Assembly (NCBI RefSeq): GCF_025791835.1
Contig: NZ_JAOXLP010000003.1
Span: forward strand, 1 to 64,000
Direction of reading: 5' to 3'
Source: Roseomonas xinghualingensis
GTDB lineage: Bacteria > Pseudomonadota > Alphaproteobacteria > Acetobacterales > Acetobacteraceae
DNA: 64,000 nucleotides
Part shown: positions 35,208-44,459 of the stretch, one piece after another
How the letters are laid out: every line of letters begins with the position of its first letter
How positions within the stretch are numbered: position 1 is the first letter of the stretch
Position numbers and translations under genes: made by a program
The notes under the pieces: generated by a model
What the model was told of the DNA's origin: nothing
Seen by the model: the letters and a program-made list of their open reading frames with translations, nothing else
Databases searched by the model: none

Positions 35208-35960
35208 ATGTCTTCTCCCGCGTCTGAAGCCCGACTGGAGCCGTTCCGGCTGCGCGGGGCCAATTTCAACCTGCTGGTGCTGCGCCTGCTGGATCCCCGG
35301 GTGGAGGTGATCGTCCCCGCCCTGGCCGACCAGTTCCGCCGCGCCCCGGGCTTCCTGCGCAATGCGCCCATCGTCCTTGGGCTGGACGACCTGGACCCGA
35401 CGGCGGCGCCTGATTTCGCAGTTCTCGCAGCCCAGCTGCGCCAGGTTCATATCGCGCCCATCGGAACCACCGGCGGCGCGCCGGAACTGCGCGCGGCCGC
35501 CCAGGCCGCCGGGTTGCCACCGCTGCGGGCCGCCGGGGGGGACGCCCCGATGCCGGCCGCGGCCCCCGCCCCGGCGCCCATGCCCGAGCCGCAGTATATT
35601 CCCGAGCCGCCCCCGCCGCCCTCCGGCTGGCAGCCGACCATGGTGGTGGAGCAGGCGGTGCGCGCCGGGCAGCGGATCTGGGCCCAGGGCTGCGACCTGA
35701 TCGTGCGGGGCACGGTCAACCCGGGCGCCGAGGTCATCGCGGACGGCAATGTCCATATTTACGGAACCCTGAAGGGTCGGGCGATCGCGGGCGGGGCGGA
35801 CAACCTCAGCGCCCGCATTTTCGCCCTGAATTTCGAGCCGGAGCTGGTCTCGATCGCCGGTTACTATGCCGTGCGGGACGGATTGGGGGATGCGCCGCTG
35901 GGCCGGACCGTGCAGGTCTGCCTCATCGGCGAGAGCATGCGGTTCGACAAGCTGGGCTAA
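35208..35960 (+). CDS. minC: septum site-determining protein MinC
   Basis: A 250-aa FtsZ polymerisation inhibitor. It has an N-terminal domain (1-100), a Pro/Ala-rich linker (about 113-140) and a C-terminal beta-helix with VRAGQRIWAQGCDLIVRGTV and ADGNVHIYGTLKGRAIAGG, the MinD-binding face. It is first gene of minC-minD-minE, the standard order. Confidence 0.96.
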   Translation: MSSPASEARLEPFRLRGANFNLLVLRLLDPRVEVIVPALADQFRRAPGFLRNAPIVLGLDDLDPTAAPDFAVLAAQLRQVHIAPIGTTGGAPELRAAAQAAGLPPLRAAGGDAPMPAAAPAPAPMPEPQYIPEPPPPPSGWQPTMVVEQAVRAGQRIWAQGCDLIVRGTVNPGAEVIADGNVHIYGTLKGRAIAGGADNLSARIFALNFEPELVSIAGYYAVRDGLGDAPLGRTVQVCLIGESMRFDKLG

Positions 35961-36068
35961 CGAGTCCCAGGCGCCTGATTCCCCCTTTGCGGGATGGGCG
36001 CGGGGGTGCAATGGAATGGGTGGGTTTCGCCGGGCGCGCGGCGAGCCGAGGGGGCTGGAGGTCTGCGC

Positions 36069-36887
36069 ATGGCGCAAGTGATCGTGGTGACATCGGGCAA
36101 GGGGGGCGTTGGTAAGACCACTTCGTCCGCCGCCGTCGCGACTGGGCTGGCACAGGCCGGCAAGAAGACCGTAGTGATCGACTTCGATGTCGGCCTGCGG
36201 AACCTGGATCTGATCATGGGGGTCGAGCGCCGGGTGGTGTTCGACATCGTCAACGTCATCTCGGGCGAGGCGAAGCTCAACCAGGCCCTGATCCGGGATA
36301 AGCGGGTCGACACCCTCTCCATCCTCCCGGCCAGCCAGACCCGGGACAAGGACGCCCTGACCAAGGAGGGGGTGAAGGGGGTCATCGAGGAGTTGTCGAA
36401 GGATTTCGACTACATCCTCTGCGACAGCCCTGCCGGCATCGAGAAAGGGGCGCTGCTGGCCCTCTATTTCGCCGACCAGGCGATCGTGGTGACCAATCCC
36501 GAGGTCTCCTCCGTCCGCGACAGCGACCGCATCCTGGGGGTGCTGCAGTCCAAGTCCCGGCGCGCCGAGGAGAAGAGAGATCCGGTGAAGGAGCATCTCC
36601 TCGTCACCCGCTACGACCCGGCGCGGGTCGAGAGGGGCGAGATGCTGAAGCTCGACGACATCCAGGATATCCTGCGGATCCCCCTGCTGGGCGTGATTCC
36701 GGAGAGCGAGAGCGTGCTGAAGGCCTCCAACACCGGCAACCCGGTGATCCTGGACGGCGAGTCCCAGGCGGGCCAGGCCTATAAGGACGCGGTTTCCCGC
36801 TTCCTGGGCGAGGACCGGCCGATGCGCTTCATCGAGGCCGAGAAGAAGGGCTTCCTGTCGCGCCTGTTTGGCGGGAGGGCTGCATGA
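36069..36887 (+). CDS. minD: septum site-determining ATPase MinD
   Basis: A 272-aa deviant-Walker ATPase. The P-loop is SGKGGVGKTTSSAAVA. IDFDVGLRNLDLIMG and CDSPAGIEKGA form the ATPase core. The C-terminal amphipathic helix KKGFLSRLFGGRAA targets the inner membrane. TGGAGG lies before the ATG at 36069. Its stop overlaps the minE start (ATGA). Confidence 0.97.
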   Translation: MAQVIVVTSGKGGVGKTTSSAAVATGLAQAGKKTVVIDFDVGLRNLDLIMGVERRVVFDIVNVISGEAKLNQALIRDKRVDTLSILPASQTRDKDALTKEGVKGVIEELSKDFDYILCDSPAGIEKGALLALYFADQAIVVTNPEVSSVRDSDRILGVLQSKSRRAEEKRDPVKEHLLVTRYDPARVERGEMLKLDDIQDILRIPLLGVIPESESVLKASNTGNPVILDGESQAGQAYKDAVSRFLGEDRPMRFIEAEKKGFLSRLFGGRAA

Positions 36888-37165
36888 GCTGGCTTAAATT
36901 CTTCCGCGGAAAGCAGGAAGAGACTCCACAAACCGCCTCGCAGGCGAAGGAGCGGCTGCAGATCGTGCTCGCCCATGAGCGGATCTCCCGCAAGGGCGAG
37001 GACTTCCTGCCCAAGCTCCAGAAGGAGATCGTGGAACTCGTGGCCAAGCATGTCGCGATCGATGCAGGCCGGGTGAATGTCTCGCTTGAGCGAGGCGGGG
37101 ATCTTTCCACCCTTGCCATCGCGGTGGAGCTTCCCGGGCCGGAGCAGGCGCAGCGGGCCTCCTGA
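36884..37165 (+). CDS. minE: cell division topological specificity factor MinE
   Basis: A 93-aa MinE. The N-terminal MinD-stimulating segment AKERLQIVLAHERI is followed by the topological-specificity half (IVELVAKHVAIDAGRVNVSL). It overlaps minD by 4 bases, and a strong terminator follows its stop. Confidence 0.96.
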   Translation: MSWLKFFRGKQEETPQTASQAKERLQIVLAHERISRKGEDFLPKLQKEIVELVAKHVAIDAGRVNVSLERGGDLSTLAIAVELPGPEQAQRAS

Positions 37166-37170
37166 TAGCG

Positions 37171-37201
37171 GGCTGGGGAGGGAAGCCTCCCCGGCCTTTT
37201 T
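37171..37201 (+). terminator. intrinsic terminator of minCDE
   Basis: Stem GGGGAGG / CCTCCCC with loop GAAG, GC-rich flanks and a TTTTT tail, 6 bases after the minE stop. Confidence 0.85.
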
Positions 37202-37291
37202 ACTGCCTCCATCCTTGCCCGGCGGCCGGTTTAATCCACGGTAAAGGTTGCGCCCGCATGGTCCAGCCCCTGACTGGCAGGGAAGCAGCGG

Positions 37292-39640
37292 ATGGCGCGG
37301 CAATTCTCAACCCGGCAGGCCTTGCGGTCCCGGTTGATCATCCTCTCGGCGGCGCCTTCCTTCATCTGCCTGCTGGTGACTGCCCTCGCCATCACCTGGA
37401 TTGTCGGCGACCTGCATCGGGACCTGGGCGAGCGCGCGCTGCGGAGCGCCGGCACCGGCATGGAACAGCGGGCGGCAGAGCTTCGTGCGCGGATGCAGGG
37501 GTTGGCGGGACTTCTTGCCCGCGACAATGCGCTGCGCGAGGCCATGGCCACCGATGCGGGGCCGGACCGGGATATGTTGCGCCTTGCGGTGCGGGACCTG
37601 CGCCGCGCGGAACCATCGGTGCGCGCCATCAGGCTGGAACTCGCTGAGACCGGCCGCCGCTGGGACTTCGTGGAAGGCTGCGATCCGGCGTCCGGCGAGC
37701 CTTGCGGCCAGCCTGAACTGCCGGCGGCCCATGGAACGGCCATGCTCGATCTGCCGGAGCTGGGGCCGGCGGCGATCCATGTCAGCGCCTTCCTGGACAA
37801 GCCGGCGGCCGAGCGGATGGCGGCCATCCATGGCGGCGCGGTGATGCTCCTCAGGGATCGGGAGGTCCGGATCAGCACGATCGCCCTGCCAGGTCCGCCG
37901 ATGGAGGAGTGGGCGCCAGCCTGGCTACAGGGGAGCCTGCGGGAGGAGCGGCCGGCGAGCGGCCGGCTGGAGATCGGCGGGCGAGCCTGGCTTGCCCGCA
38001 GCATGCCAGTACCCCTGGAGGCTGGCGTCCGGCCTGGAATGTTGCTGTTGCTCCTGCCGGGGGAGATTGGCACCGCACCTTTCGATGAAACGCTGGGGAT
38101 AATCCTCCCGGTGGTCGTGATGATCCTGGTCCTGGCCATGATCTGTGCCGCTGCTGCGGCCCGCCGGCTGGGCAGCATGCTCGCAGCCCTTACCGAGGCC
38201 TTGCGGCGGCTGGGGCGGGGAGACCTGAGCGTGTCGATCCCGCCGCCGCCGAGGGACGCGCCGCGCGAGGTGGTCGAACTGACCGATGCCTGCATCCTGT
38301 TCCGGGATGCCTCGGCCGAGCGCAGCCGCCTGTCCGAGCGGCTGCGCTGGCTGGCGAATTTCGATGCGCTGACGGGTCTGCCCAACCGAGCCCTGCTGGG
38401 CGACCGGCTGGAGCTTGCGGTGGCCGCGGCGCAGCGGGACGGGAACGCCCTGGCTGTGCTCGCCATGGATCTGGACCACTTCAAGGAGGTGAACGACGTG
38501 CTCGGCCACGCGGCGGGGGATGAGGTGCTGCGGGTCGTCGCCGGGCGGCTGCGGAACTGCCTCCGGGCTACCGACACCCTCGCCCGGATCGGTGGCGATG
38601 AATTCATACTGGTGGCGCCAGGGCTGGAGGCACCGGAGCAGTTGGCGACCTTCGCCGCGCGGCTGCTCGCCGTGGTGGAGGAGCCGGTGACCCTGGGTGC
38701 GGAGCAGCGCGTCATCGGCATTTCCGTCGGCGCCGCCATCCTGCGCTCCGGGCAACTCGGGAGCCGCCCCGAGGCGCTGGTGCAGGATGCCGATCTGGCA
38801 CTCTACCAGGCGAAGGCGGATGGCGGGTCCTGCCTGCGTGTCTTCGAGCCGGAAATGGATGAGCGCCTCCGCACCCGGCGGGCCTTGGTGGCGGATCTGC
38901 GGAACGCCATGGCGCGGCAGGAGCTGACCATCCTGTTCCAGCCGCAGGTCTCGACCGCGACGCGCCGGATCAAGGGGGCCGAGGCCCTGTTGCGGTGGTA
39001 CCATCCGCAGCGCGGGATGATCAGCCCCGAGACCTTCATCCCTCTGGCGGAGGAAACCGGGCTGATCGTACCGATCGGCGCCTGGGTACTGGAGGAGGCC
39101 TGCCATGTGGCCAGTGGCTGGGGCGGGCTGCATCTGGCGGTGAATGTCTCCGCCAATCAGGTGCGGCAGGCGAGCTTCGTGGAGACGGTGGAGCTGGCGC
39201 TTGCGCGTTCCGGCTTGCCGCCGGAATGCCTGGAGCTGGAGATCACCGAGGCCGCCATGCTGGCCCATACGGCAGATGCGCTGGACATCCTCTCTCGGCT
39301 GCGGAGCCTGGGTGTCCGCTTGGCAATGGATGATTTCGGGACTGGCTATTCTTCCCTGGCGACGCTGCAGCGCTTCCGCTTCGACAAGATCAAGGTGGAC
39401 CGGTCCTTCATCCGGCATCTGGCGCAGGATGCGAAAGCGGTTGCGCTATTGCGGGCGGTGATCGCGCTGGGCAGCGCGCTGGATGTGATCACCAATGCCG
39501 AGGGGGTGGAGGACGAGGGGCAATTGTCCCTTCTGCGTGCCGAGGGATGCGAGGAGGCGCAGGGCTACCTGTTCGGGCGTCCGATGTCGGCGGCGGATTT
39601 CCGGGCTCAGGTGCTGCGGCAGAACGCGCGCGCGGCATGA
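37292..39640 (+). CDS. membrane GGDEF-EAL protein (c-di-GMP turnover)
   Basis: A 782-aa inner-membrane protein. A membrane helix at about 14-36 and another at about 268-292 bracket a roughly 230-residue periplasmic sensor region with a Cys pair (EGCDPASGEPCG). A HAMP-like linker leads to a GGDEF domain with intact RIGGDEF (about 432-438). The EAL domain has EAL at 564-566 in KGAEALLRW and DDFGTGYSS with the KVDRSF helix, so both c-di-GMP synthesis and hydrolysis look possible. It lies downstream of the minE terminator and so has its own promoter. Confidence 0.93.
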   Translation: MARQFSTRQALRSRLIILSAAPSFICLLVTALAITWIVGDLHRDLGERALRSAGTGMEQRAAELRARMQGLAGLLARDNALREAMATDAGPDRDMLRLAVRDLRRAEPSVRAIRLELAETGRRWDFVEGCDPASGEPCGQPELPAAHGTAMLDLPELGPAAIHVSAFLDKPAAERMAAIHGGAVMLLRDREVRISTIALPGPPMEEWAPAWLQGSLREERPASGRLEIGGRAWLARSMPVPLEAGVRPGMLLLLLPGEIGTAPFDETLGIILPVVVMILVLAMICAAAAARRLGSMLAALTEALRRLGRGDLSVSIPPPPRDAPREVVELTDACILFRDASAERSRLSERLRWLANFDALTGLPNRALLGDRLELAVAAAQRDGNALAVLAMDLDHFKEVNDVLGHAAGDEVLRVVAGRLRNCLRATDTLARIGGDEFILVAPGLEAPEQLATFAARLLAVVEEPVTLGAEQRVIGISVGAAILRSGQLGSRPEALVQDADLALYQAKADGGSCLRVFEPEMDERLRTRRALVADLRNAMARQELTILFQPQVSTATRRIKGAEALLRWYHPQRGMISPETFIPLAEETGLIVPIGAWVLEEACHVASGWGGLHLAVNVSANQVRQASFVETVELALARSGLPPECLELEITEAAMLAHTADALDILSRLRSLGVRLAMDDFGTGYSSLATLQRFRFDKIKVDRSFIRHLAQDAKAVALLRAVIALGSALDVITNAEGVEDEGQLSLLRAEGCEEAQGYLFGRPMSAADFRAQVLRQNARAA

Positions 39641-39699
39641 ATGCCCGCGGCGCTCCTCCTGATCAGGGAGGAATGCGCCATTGCCACCCGGGACCAAGC

Positions 39700-40419
39700 C
39701 TAGCGCCGGAAGCGAAGGTCGAGTCCGGCGGCCTTCCAGGCGACCTCTATCGCTTCCATGTCCACATGGCCGGCCGGGTTCGTCTTGCGCGGCTGGCGGT
39801 CCAGGAAGGGCGCGCGGTCGCGTCGCCAGATCGCGAGGAGGCGCGTCAACTCCTCCAGCGGCACAGGGTGATCGTCCACCCGGATGTCGAGATCGGGAAA
39901 GTCCTCGGTTGTCACCATCTTCATGGCGGCGGACTGGCGCCCGCGGCGGTCCCCACCGGCGGCCTCGCCAGCCTCCAGTGCCAGGACCAGGCGTTCCGGC
40001 AGGGGATGATCGCCATGGGCGGCGAAGGCGGCCACCGTGTCATGCAGCACGGCTGGGCCGGCCAGCATGTTGCCGGCGACAGAGAAGCCGGCAGAGGAAT
40101 GCTCCCCGGCCCATTCCACGCAGTTCGCGCCGGTGAAGGCGGCGCTGCGCCCGAAGCGGTCCACCGCATGGATCTGCCGGAGGTGGCGGCCGTCATCGCC
40201 GGCCAGCGCGCCCTCGATCGCGGCGGCTGGTGGAAGGCCGCGGGCCATGCCGTCCAGCACGGCGGGTCCAAGATAGCGGTTGGTGAAGGACTGGGTGGAC
40301 ACCGCGCCCACCCCGGCCCGGACATGGGGGCAAGAGGCGCCAACCGCGAAGTTGCAGGTGGTGACGGCGACGGCGAAGGCGCCCGTCGCCGGATCATGGG
40401 CCACGATGGACCAGGTCAT
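39700..40419 (-). CDS. DUF1028 family protein (Ntn-hydrolase-like)
   Basis: A 239-aa protein starting MTWSIVAHDPATGAFAVAVT with VGAVSTQSFTNRYLGPAVLD and SAAFTGANCVEWAGEHSSAG, the hallmark stretches of DUF1028. The fold resembles Ntn hydrolases. The function is not established, though genes of this family often lie near gamma-glutamyltransferases and peptidases; here ggt is 5 kb away. It is convergent with the GGDEF-EAL gene. Confidence 0.9.
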   Translation of the reverse strand: MTWSIVAHDPATGAFAVAVTTCNFAVGASCPHVRAGVGAVSTQSFTNRYLGPAVLDGMARGLPPAAAIEGALAGDDGRHLRQIHAVDRFGRSAAFTGANCVEWAGEHSSAGFSVAGNMLAGPAVLHDTVAAFAAHGDHPLPERLVLALEAGEAAGGDRRGRQSAAMKMVTTEDFPDLDIRVDDHPVPLEELTRLLAIWRRDRAPFLDRQPRKTNPAGHVDMEAIEVAWKAAGLDLRFRR

Positions 40420-40555
40420 GCGCCTGATGGCTCCCTCGATTCTTTGGCAAGATTAGAGCGGATCTCTGCGGGGCGGGATCGCCTCCCTGCGTGAAGCCGC
40501 TCCAGGCGCTTCTGCCCCGGGCGAAGGGCAGAATCCCTGACCAGCCGCGGAGGCG

Positions 40556-42013
40556 TCAGGGCTTCCGGGCCAGGCAGAGAAGCCAGGCTGCATGGCAAGG
40601 GCCAGCGGCCTCCCCCGCTTTTTCCAGCAATGCGGCGGCGGGGTCGTCGGCACCGAGGCCCGGAGGCGGGGCATCGGCCATGGCGCGCCAGCCATCCAGG
40701 GAATGTCCCTCCAGCCGCAGAGGGGTGAGCCCGGCGGCGTGCAGGGCGCCGCGGAGCGCGCCGGCCGAGGTGCCGGTCCGCGCCACCGGGCGTCCCAGCG
40801 CGGCGGCGAGGCGGCGGCCCAGGGATTCCGCGTTCTCCGCCACCACCAGGGCAAGGCCGCCAGGGCGGAGGAGGCGTGTGGCACGCATGGCATCGGAGAG
40901 AAGGCTATCCTCCGGGCCGGCGAGGATCGCGAGATCGAAACAGGCCTCGGGAAGTTCCTCCGCCGCATCGGAGAGGAGGGCCGAGGGAGCCAGGGAGGCG
41001 GTGGCCAGCGCGGTGCCGCCGAAGGCCGCGACACGGCGCCCGGCACCATCGCCGATCAGGGCGGCGATTCGGGTTGGCAGGCCACCCCATCCGGTGGCCG
41101 GCCTGTCCAAGCGCTGGACGGATGGCTGCGGCTGCAGGGCTGCCACTACCGGCGATGCGATGGAGGGCAGCGGGGGCAGGCGAGGCGGCAGGCTGGATGG
41201 CAGGGCGGGCCGTTCGGAGCCGGCAGGAACCGGCGCTGCGGAGGAGACTGGCGGAATGCGCAGAGCCGGGGTCAGGGGAGGTTGGTTTGCCTCGGGTGCC
41301 CGAGGTGGCGCGAACGGGGCTGCCGCAGCTGCTTCCGGCGGCAGGGCCGGGCTCGGCAGGGGGGCGGGCTGCACGCCCGGAGCGGGCGGGATGCGTAGGG
41401 CGAGCGCCTCAGGCGGCAGGGTGAGGCGATTGAAGGTGGGTGCCTGAGGCGGCGCGAACGGGGCTGCCGCGGCTGCTTCCGGCAGCAGGGCTGGGCTCGG
41501 CAGGGGCGCAGGCTGCACGCCCGAAGCAGGCGGGATGCGCAGGGTGAGCGCCTCGGGCGGGAGGGGTGTGCGGGTGGCGGGTGCCTGGGGCGGTGCGGTA
41601 GGGGCCTCTGGTGGCAGTGCCGCCACCGGGCTGCTCGCCTCCAGCAGGGTGGGCGCGGGTGACTGGGGCTGGTGCCCTGCCGCGCGGTCGGCCAGCATAC
41701 GCACCGGGGCTGAACTGCGCATATCGGCCAGGCCGAAGGTCGGCCGCCGGGAAAAGACGACGAAGCCGTCATTGGCGAAGACAGGCGTGGTCTGGGCCAG
41801 CAGCAGGCGCAGCAGGGCTTCGGGCGTCTCGGCCCTGCTCAGCGGGATCACGGCCCAGTCCGGCACCACCGAGGGATCCGGCTCCACGAGCGGGCCGAGG
41901 ATCGGCGCGAAGCTGGCAGGAGCGATGACGCGCAGGCCAGGCGGGACGCGGCCCTCCAGGAAGCGGGCAGTTGCGGTCCAGGTCGGGTCGGCGTCGGGGG
42001 TGGTTTGCGACAT
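40556..42013 (-). CDS. methyltransferase-like protein with tandem-repeat linker
   Basis: A 485-aa protein in three parts. Residues 1-115 form a globular N-terminal domain (GLRVIAPASFAPILGPLVEP, FVVFSRRPTFG). Residues 116-300 are a Pro/Ala-rich linker with two nearly identical 48-residue repeats (LPPEALTLRIPPASGVQPAP-type). The C-terminal roughly 180 residues resemble a class I SAM-dependent methyltransferase (GRRVAAFGG, FDLAILAGPEDSLL, LLRPGGLALVVAENAESLG). The nucleotide-binding loop is weak, so catalytic activity is not assured. The start MSQTTPD at 42013 avoids an Arg-rich extension. Confidence 0.65.
   Translation of the reverse strand: MSQTTPDADPTWTATARFLEGRVPPGLRVIAPASFAPILGPLVEPDPSVVPDWAVIPLSRAETPEALLRLLLAQTTPVFANDGFVVFSRRPTFGLADMRSSAPVRMLADRAAGHQPQSPAPTLLEASSPVAALPPEAPTAPPQAPATRTPLPPEALTLRIPPASGVQPAPLPSPALLPEAAAAAPFAPPQAPTFNRLTLPPEALALRIPPAPGVQPAPLPSPALPPEAAAAAPFAPPRAPEANQPPLTPALRIPPVSSAAPVPAGSERPALPSSLPPRLPPLPSIASPVVAALQPQPSVQRLDRPATGWGGLPTRIAALIGDGAGRRVAAFGGTALATASLAPSALLSDAAEELPEACFDLAILAGPEDSLLSDAMRATRLLRPGGLALVVAENAESLGRRLAAALGRPVARTGTSAGALRGALHAAGLTPLRLEGHSLDGWRAMADAPPPGLGADDPAAALLEKAGEAAGPCHAAWLLCLARKP
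41276..41563 (-). repeat. 144-bp in-frame tandem duplication
   Basis: Two head-to-tail copies of 144 bp (41563-41420 and 41419-41276), each encoding 48 residues beginning LPPEAL and containing GVQPAPLPSPAL and AAAAAPFAPP. A degenerate third start (PLTPALRIPP) follows. It lies in the linker of the methyltransferase-like protein. Confidence 0.85.
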
Positions 42014-42244
42014 GGCGCCAGGGTTACGGCCTTCGGCGATCGGATCAAGCCGGGGCGGGCTGTTCCGGCTGGCGGCGCGCCTCACCTTTCACGAGAAGGG
42101 CGTCATGGATCGGGGGGAATGGTGATCCCTCGCCAGGCCGGTGCCGCTCGGGACCGGCCTTGTGGCGGTGATCGGCTGGCTGATCTCCGCTGAGGGGGAT
42201 CATTCGCCTTTGCAGCCAGGCGCCGCGGAGGCTATGCCTCGCAT

Positions 42245-43798
42245 ATGCGAAGACGCGATGCCTTTTCGGGTCTCCTGGCGGGGCTGCTTCCTGTCATGGC
42301 CCATGGCCAAGCCTTGCCAGCGCCTGCTGGGGAGGCGGGCGCCGAGGCGGCGCCGATCCTGCCAGCCGGGCCGGGGCCTCGGAACTGGGATTCCGTTTTC
42401 CGTCTTGCAGCGCGGCTGCGGAAGCTGGGCCAGGACGGGCTGGATATCGCGGCCTATGCGATCCCGCCGGATGAGATGGCTTCCAGCGAGCCGGCGGCCT
42501 TCCATGCGGGGGTCTATTACGCAGCCAATGCTGCGCTGGGCGATCTCGTGCTCGGGCGGCTGCGCCAGCCCAGCGGACGCGGCGACATCCTGCGCGATCC
42601 GGCCAAGGCCGACTTTCCGCGCTGGCAGGCGGAGCTGGTTGGTGCACCTGAGCCGGCATCGCTGATTGACCGTGCCGCCAACCTGCCCGAGGGCGCCGCG
42701 GCGCTGCGGGCTGAACTGGCGAAGGCGGGTGGGGTGGTGGCCAGCGGCGGCTGGCAACCCATTCCGCCCGGCGTCGGGACGCTGGAACCTGGCACGGTGG
42801 ACCCGCAGCGTATCCCCGCTCTACGGGCACGGCTAAAGGCCGAGGACCCCTTGCTGGCGGCCGCGCGCGATGGCGGCGACCTCTATGACGCGGCGCTGGA
42901 GGCCTCGGTGCGCCGCTGGCAGACTGTGAACGGGCTGGAGGTAGACGGCCGGGTAGGGCCGATCAGTCAGGCCGTGCTGAACCGGCCAGCTTCCGCGCGC
43001 GTGGCCCAGATTCGCGCGGCGCTGGACATGCGGCGCAATGCCGTGCGTCCAGGTGATGAGCGCCGGATCGAGGTGAGCATCGCCGATTACCTCCTGACAG
43101 TGGAGGAAGGATCGCGCGTGCTGCTGCGGATGAACGTGATCGTGGGCAAGCCGGCCCGCGCCACGCCACCCATGCGCGCCCGCATGACCAGCGTGCAGTT
43201 CAACCCGGCCTGGGGCGTGCCCGAGCGCAATGCGCGCGAGGACTTGTTGCCCCGCTTCCGGCGGGACCCGGCGGGAATGACCGCGAAGGGCTACCGTCTC
43301 TACACGGTGGTGGGTGGCGAGCGCATCGAGGTCGATCCCACCACCGTCAATTGGTCCACCATCCGGGCGGACCGTTTCCCCTATCTCATCAGACAGGACG
43401 CGGGTGACAACAACGCCCTCGGCCGGATCAAGTTCATCATGCCCAATTCCGACGACATCTATCTGCACGATACGCCCGACCGTACCCTTTTCCGGCGCCC
43501 GGACCGCGCCTTCTCCTCGGGCTGCATCCGGCTGGAGCGGCCGAACGACCTGCTGAGCCTTGTGCTCGAAGGCACGGGATGGGACCCGGCACGGGTGCAG
43601 CGCGCCTATGACAGCCGGCAGACCCAGTCCGTCGCGCTGCGCCGGACACTGCCCGTGCGGCTGCATTACACCACCGTGGTGGTGGAGGGTTCGCGGGTGC
43701 GTATCCGCCCGGACATCTATGGGCTCGACGCCGCCTATGTGAAGGAGATGGATCGCGGAGGGGTGCGCGTCGCCGCGGCCGGGGGGGCTCCCCGGTGA
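42245..43798 (+). CDS. L,D-transpeptidase (YkuD/YcbB type)
   Basis: A 517-aa periplasmic cell-wall enzyme. Its signal peptide is MRRRDAFSGLLAGLLPVMAHG. An LdtD-like N-terminal region precedes a peptidoglycan-binding domain (LEASVRRWQTVNGLEVDG, GPISQAVLN). The YkuD catalytic domain carries H408 in YLHDTPD and the nucleophile C427 in FSSGCIRLERP. It makes 3-3 crosslinks or attaches proteins to peptidoglycan. The DUF882 gene overlaps its end by 4 bases, so the two are a functional pair. Confidence 0.93.
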   Translation: MRRRDAFSGLLAGLLPVMAHGQALPAPAGEAGAEAAPILPAGPGPRNWDSVFRLAARLRKLGQDGLDIAAYAIPPDEMASSEPAAFHAGVYYAANAALGDLVLGRLRQPSGRGDILRDPAKADFPRWQAELVGAPEPASLIDRAANLPEGAAALRAELAKAGGVVASGGWQPIPPGVGTLEPGTVDPQRIPALRARLKAEDPLLAAARDGGDLYDAALEASVRRWQTVNGLEVDGRVGPISQAVLNRPASARVAQIRAALDMRRNAVRPGDERRIEVSIADYLLTVEEGSRVLLRMNVIVGKPARATPPMRARMTSVQFNPAWGVPERNAREDLLPRFRRDPAGMTAKGYRLYTVVGGERIEVDPTTVNWSTIRADRFPYLIRQDAGDNNALGRIKFIMPNSDDIYLHDTPDRTLFRRPDRAFSSGCIRLERPNDLLSLVLEGTGWDPARVQRAYDSRQTQSVALRRTLPVRLHYTTVVVEGSRVRIRPDIYGLDAAYVKEMDRGGVRVAAAGGAPR

Positions 43799-44388
43799 TC
43801 CGCGTGCTGCATGGTAACCGCCCGCATGAGCCGGAATGCCCCTGCTGCGCCGACCGGCGCCTGGGGCGGCGTTCCCTGATCGGGGCCGGGCTGGGGCTTC
43901 TGGCCTGCGCGGTGCCCGGCGCCGCCGAGGCGCAGGGGGCGCGCGGCACGCGTCGGCTGCGGGTGGAGCGCGCCTATACGAGCGACTCCTTCTCCGGCGT
44001 TTACTTCGCTGATGGCCGCTATGTCACCGAGGCCCTGCGGAAGCTGGACTGGGTGTTCCGCGACCTCTCGCGCGAGGAGGTGACGCCGATGGACCCGCGC
44101 CTTTTCGACGTGATGCATGCCGTCGCGGCGCGGATGGAGGCAACGGAACCCTTCGAGGTCATCAGCGGCTATCGCTCGCCGGAGACGAATGCGGCCACGG
44201 CGCGGCGGACCTCCAGGGCCTCCACCGTGTCTCTCCATATGTCCGGCATGGCCGGCGACATGCGGATTCCGGGGCGGGATTCCTACGGCATGGCCCGGCT
44301 GGCGGCGAGTATGGGGCTGGGCGGCGTCGGCCTCTACCGGCGCGACGGCTTCGTGCATCTGGATTGCGGCCAGTCGCGCCGCTGGTGA
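43795..44388 (+). CDS. DUF882/YcbK-like peptidase M15-family protein
   Basis: A 197-aa protein with a GTG start overlapping the L,D-transpeptidase stop (GTGA). An N-terminal twin-Arg segment RRLGRRSLIGAGLGLL suggests Tat export. The DUF882 domain shows ISGYRSPETN and the zinc-site residues of the LAS/M15 fold in VSLHMSGMAGDMRI and GFVHLDCG. An unusual Cys cluster before the signal (ECPCCADRR) is noted. It probably cleaves peptidoglycan peptides in concert with its neighbour. Confidence 0.9.
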   Translation: MIRVLHGNRPHEPECPCCADRRLGRRSLIGAGLGLLACAVPGAAEAQGARGTRRLRVERAYTSDSFSGVYFADGRYVTEALRKLDWVFRDLSREEVTPMDPRLFDVMHAVAARMEATEPFEVISGYRSPETNAATARRTSRASTVSLHMSGMAGDMRIPGRDSYGMARLAASMGLGGVGLYRRDGFVHLDCGQSRRW

Positions 44389-44391
44389 GTT

Positions 44392-44410
44392 GGCGGGCCG
44401 CTGGCCCGCC
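44392..44410. terminator. hairpin after the ldt-DUF882 pair
   Basis: Perfect arms GGCGGGCC and GGCCCGCC with a 3-base loop, 4 bases past the DUF882 stop. No U-tract follows. Confidence 0.5.
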
Positions 44411-44459
44411 GTCCTGGTGGTGAACCTTTCCCTGTGACCCGCCCTTCCGGACGCCCCCC

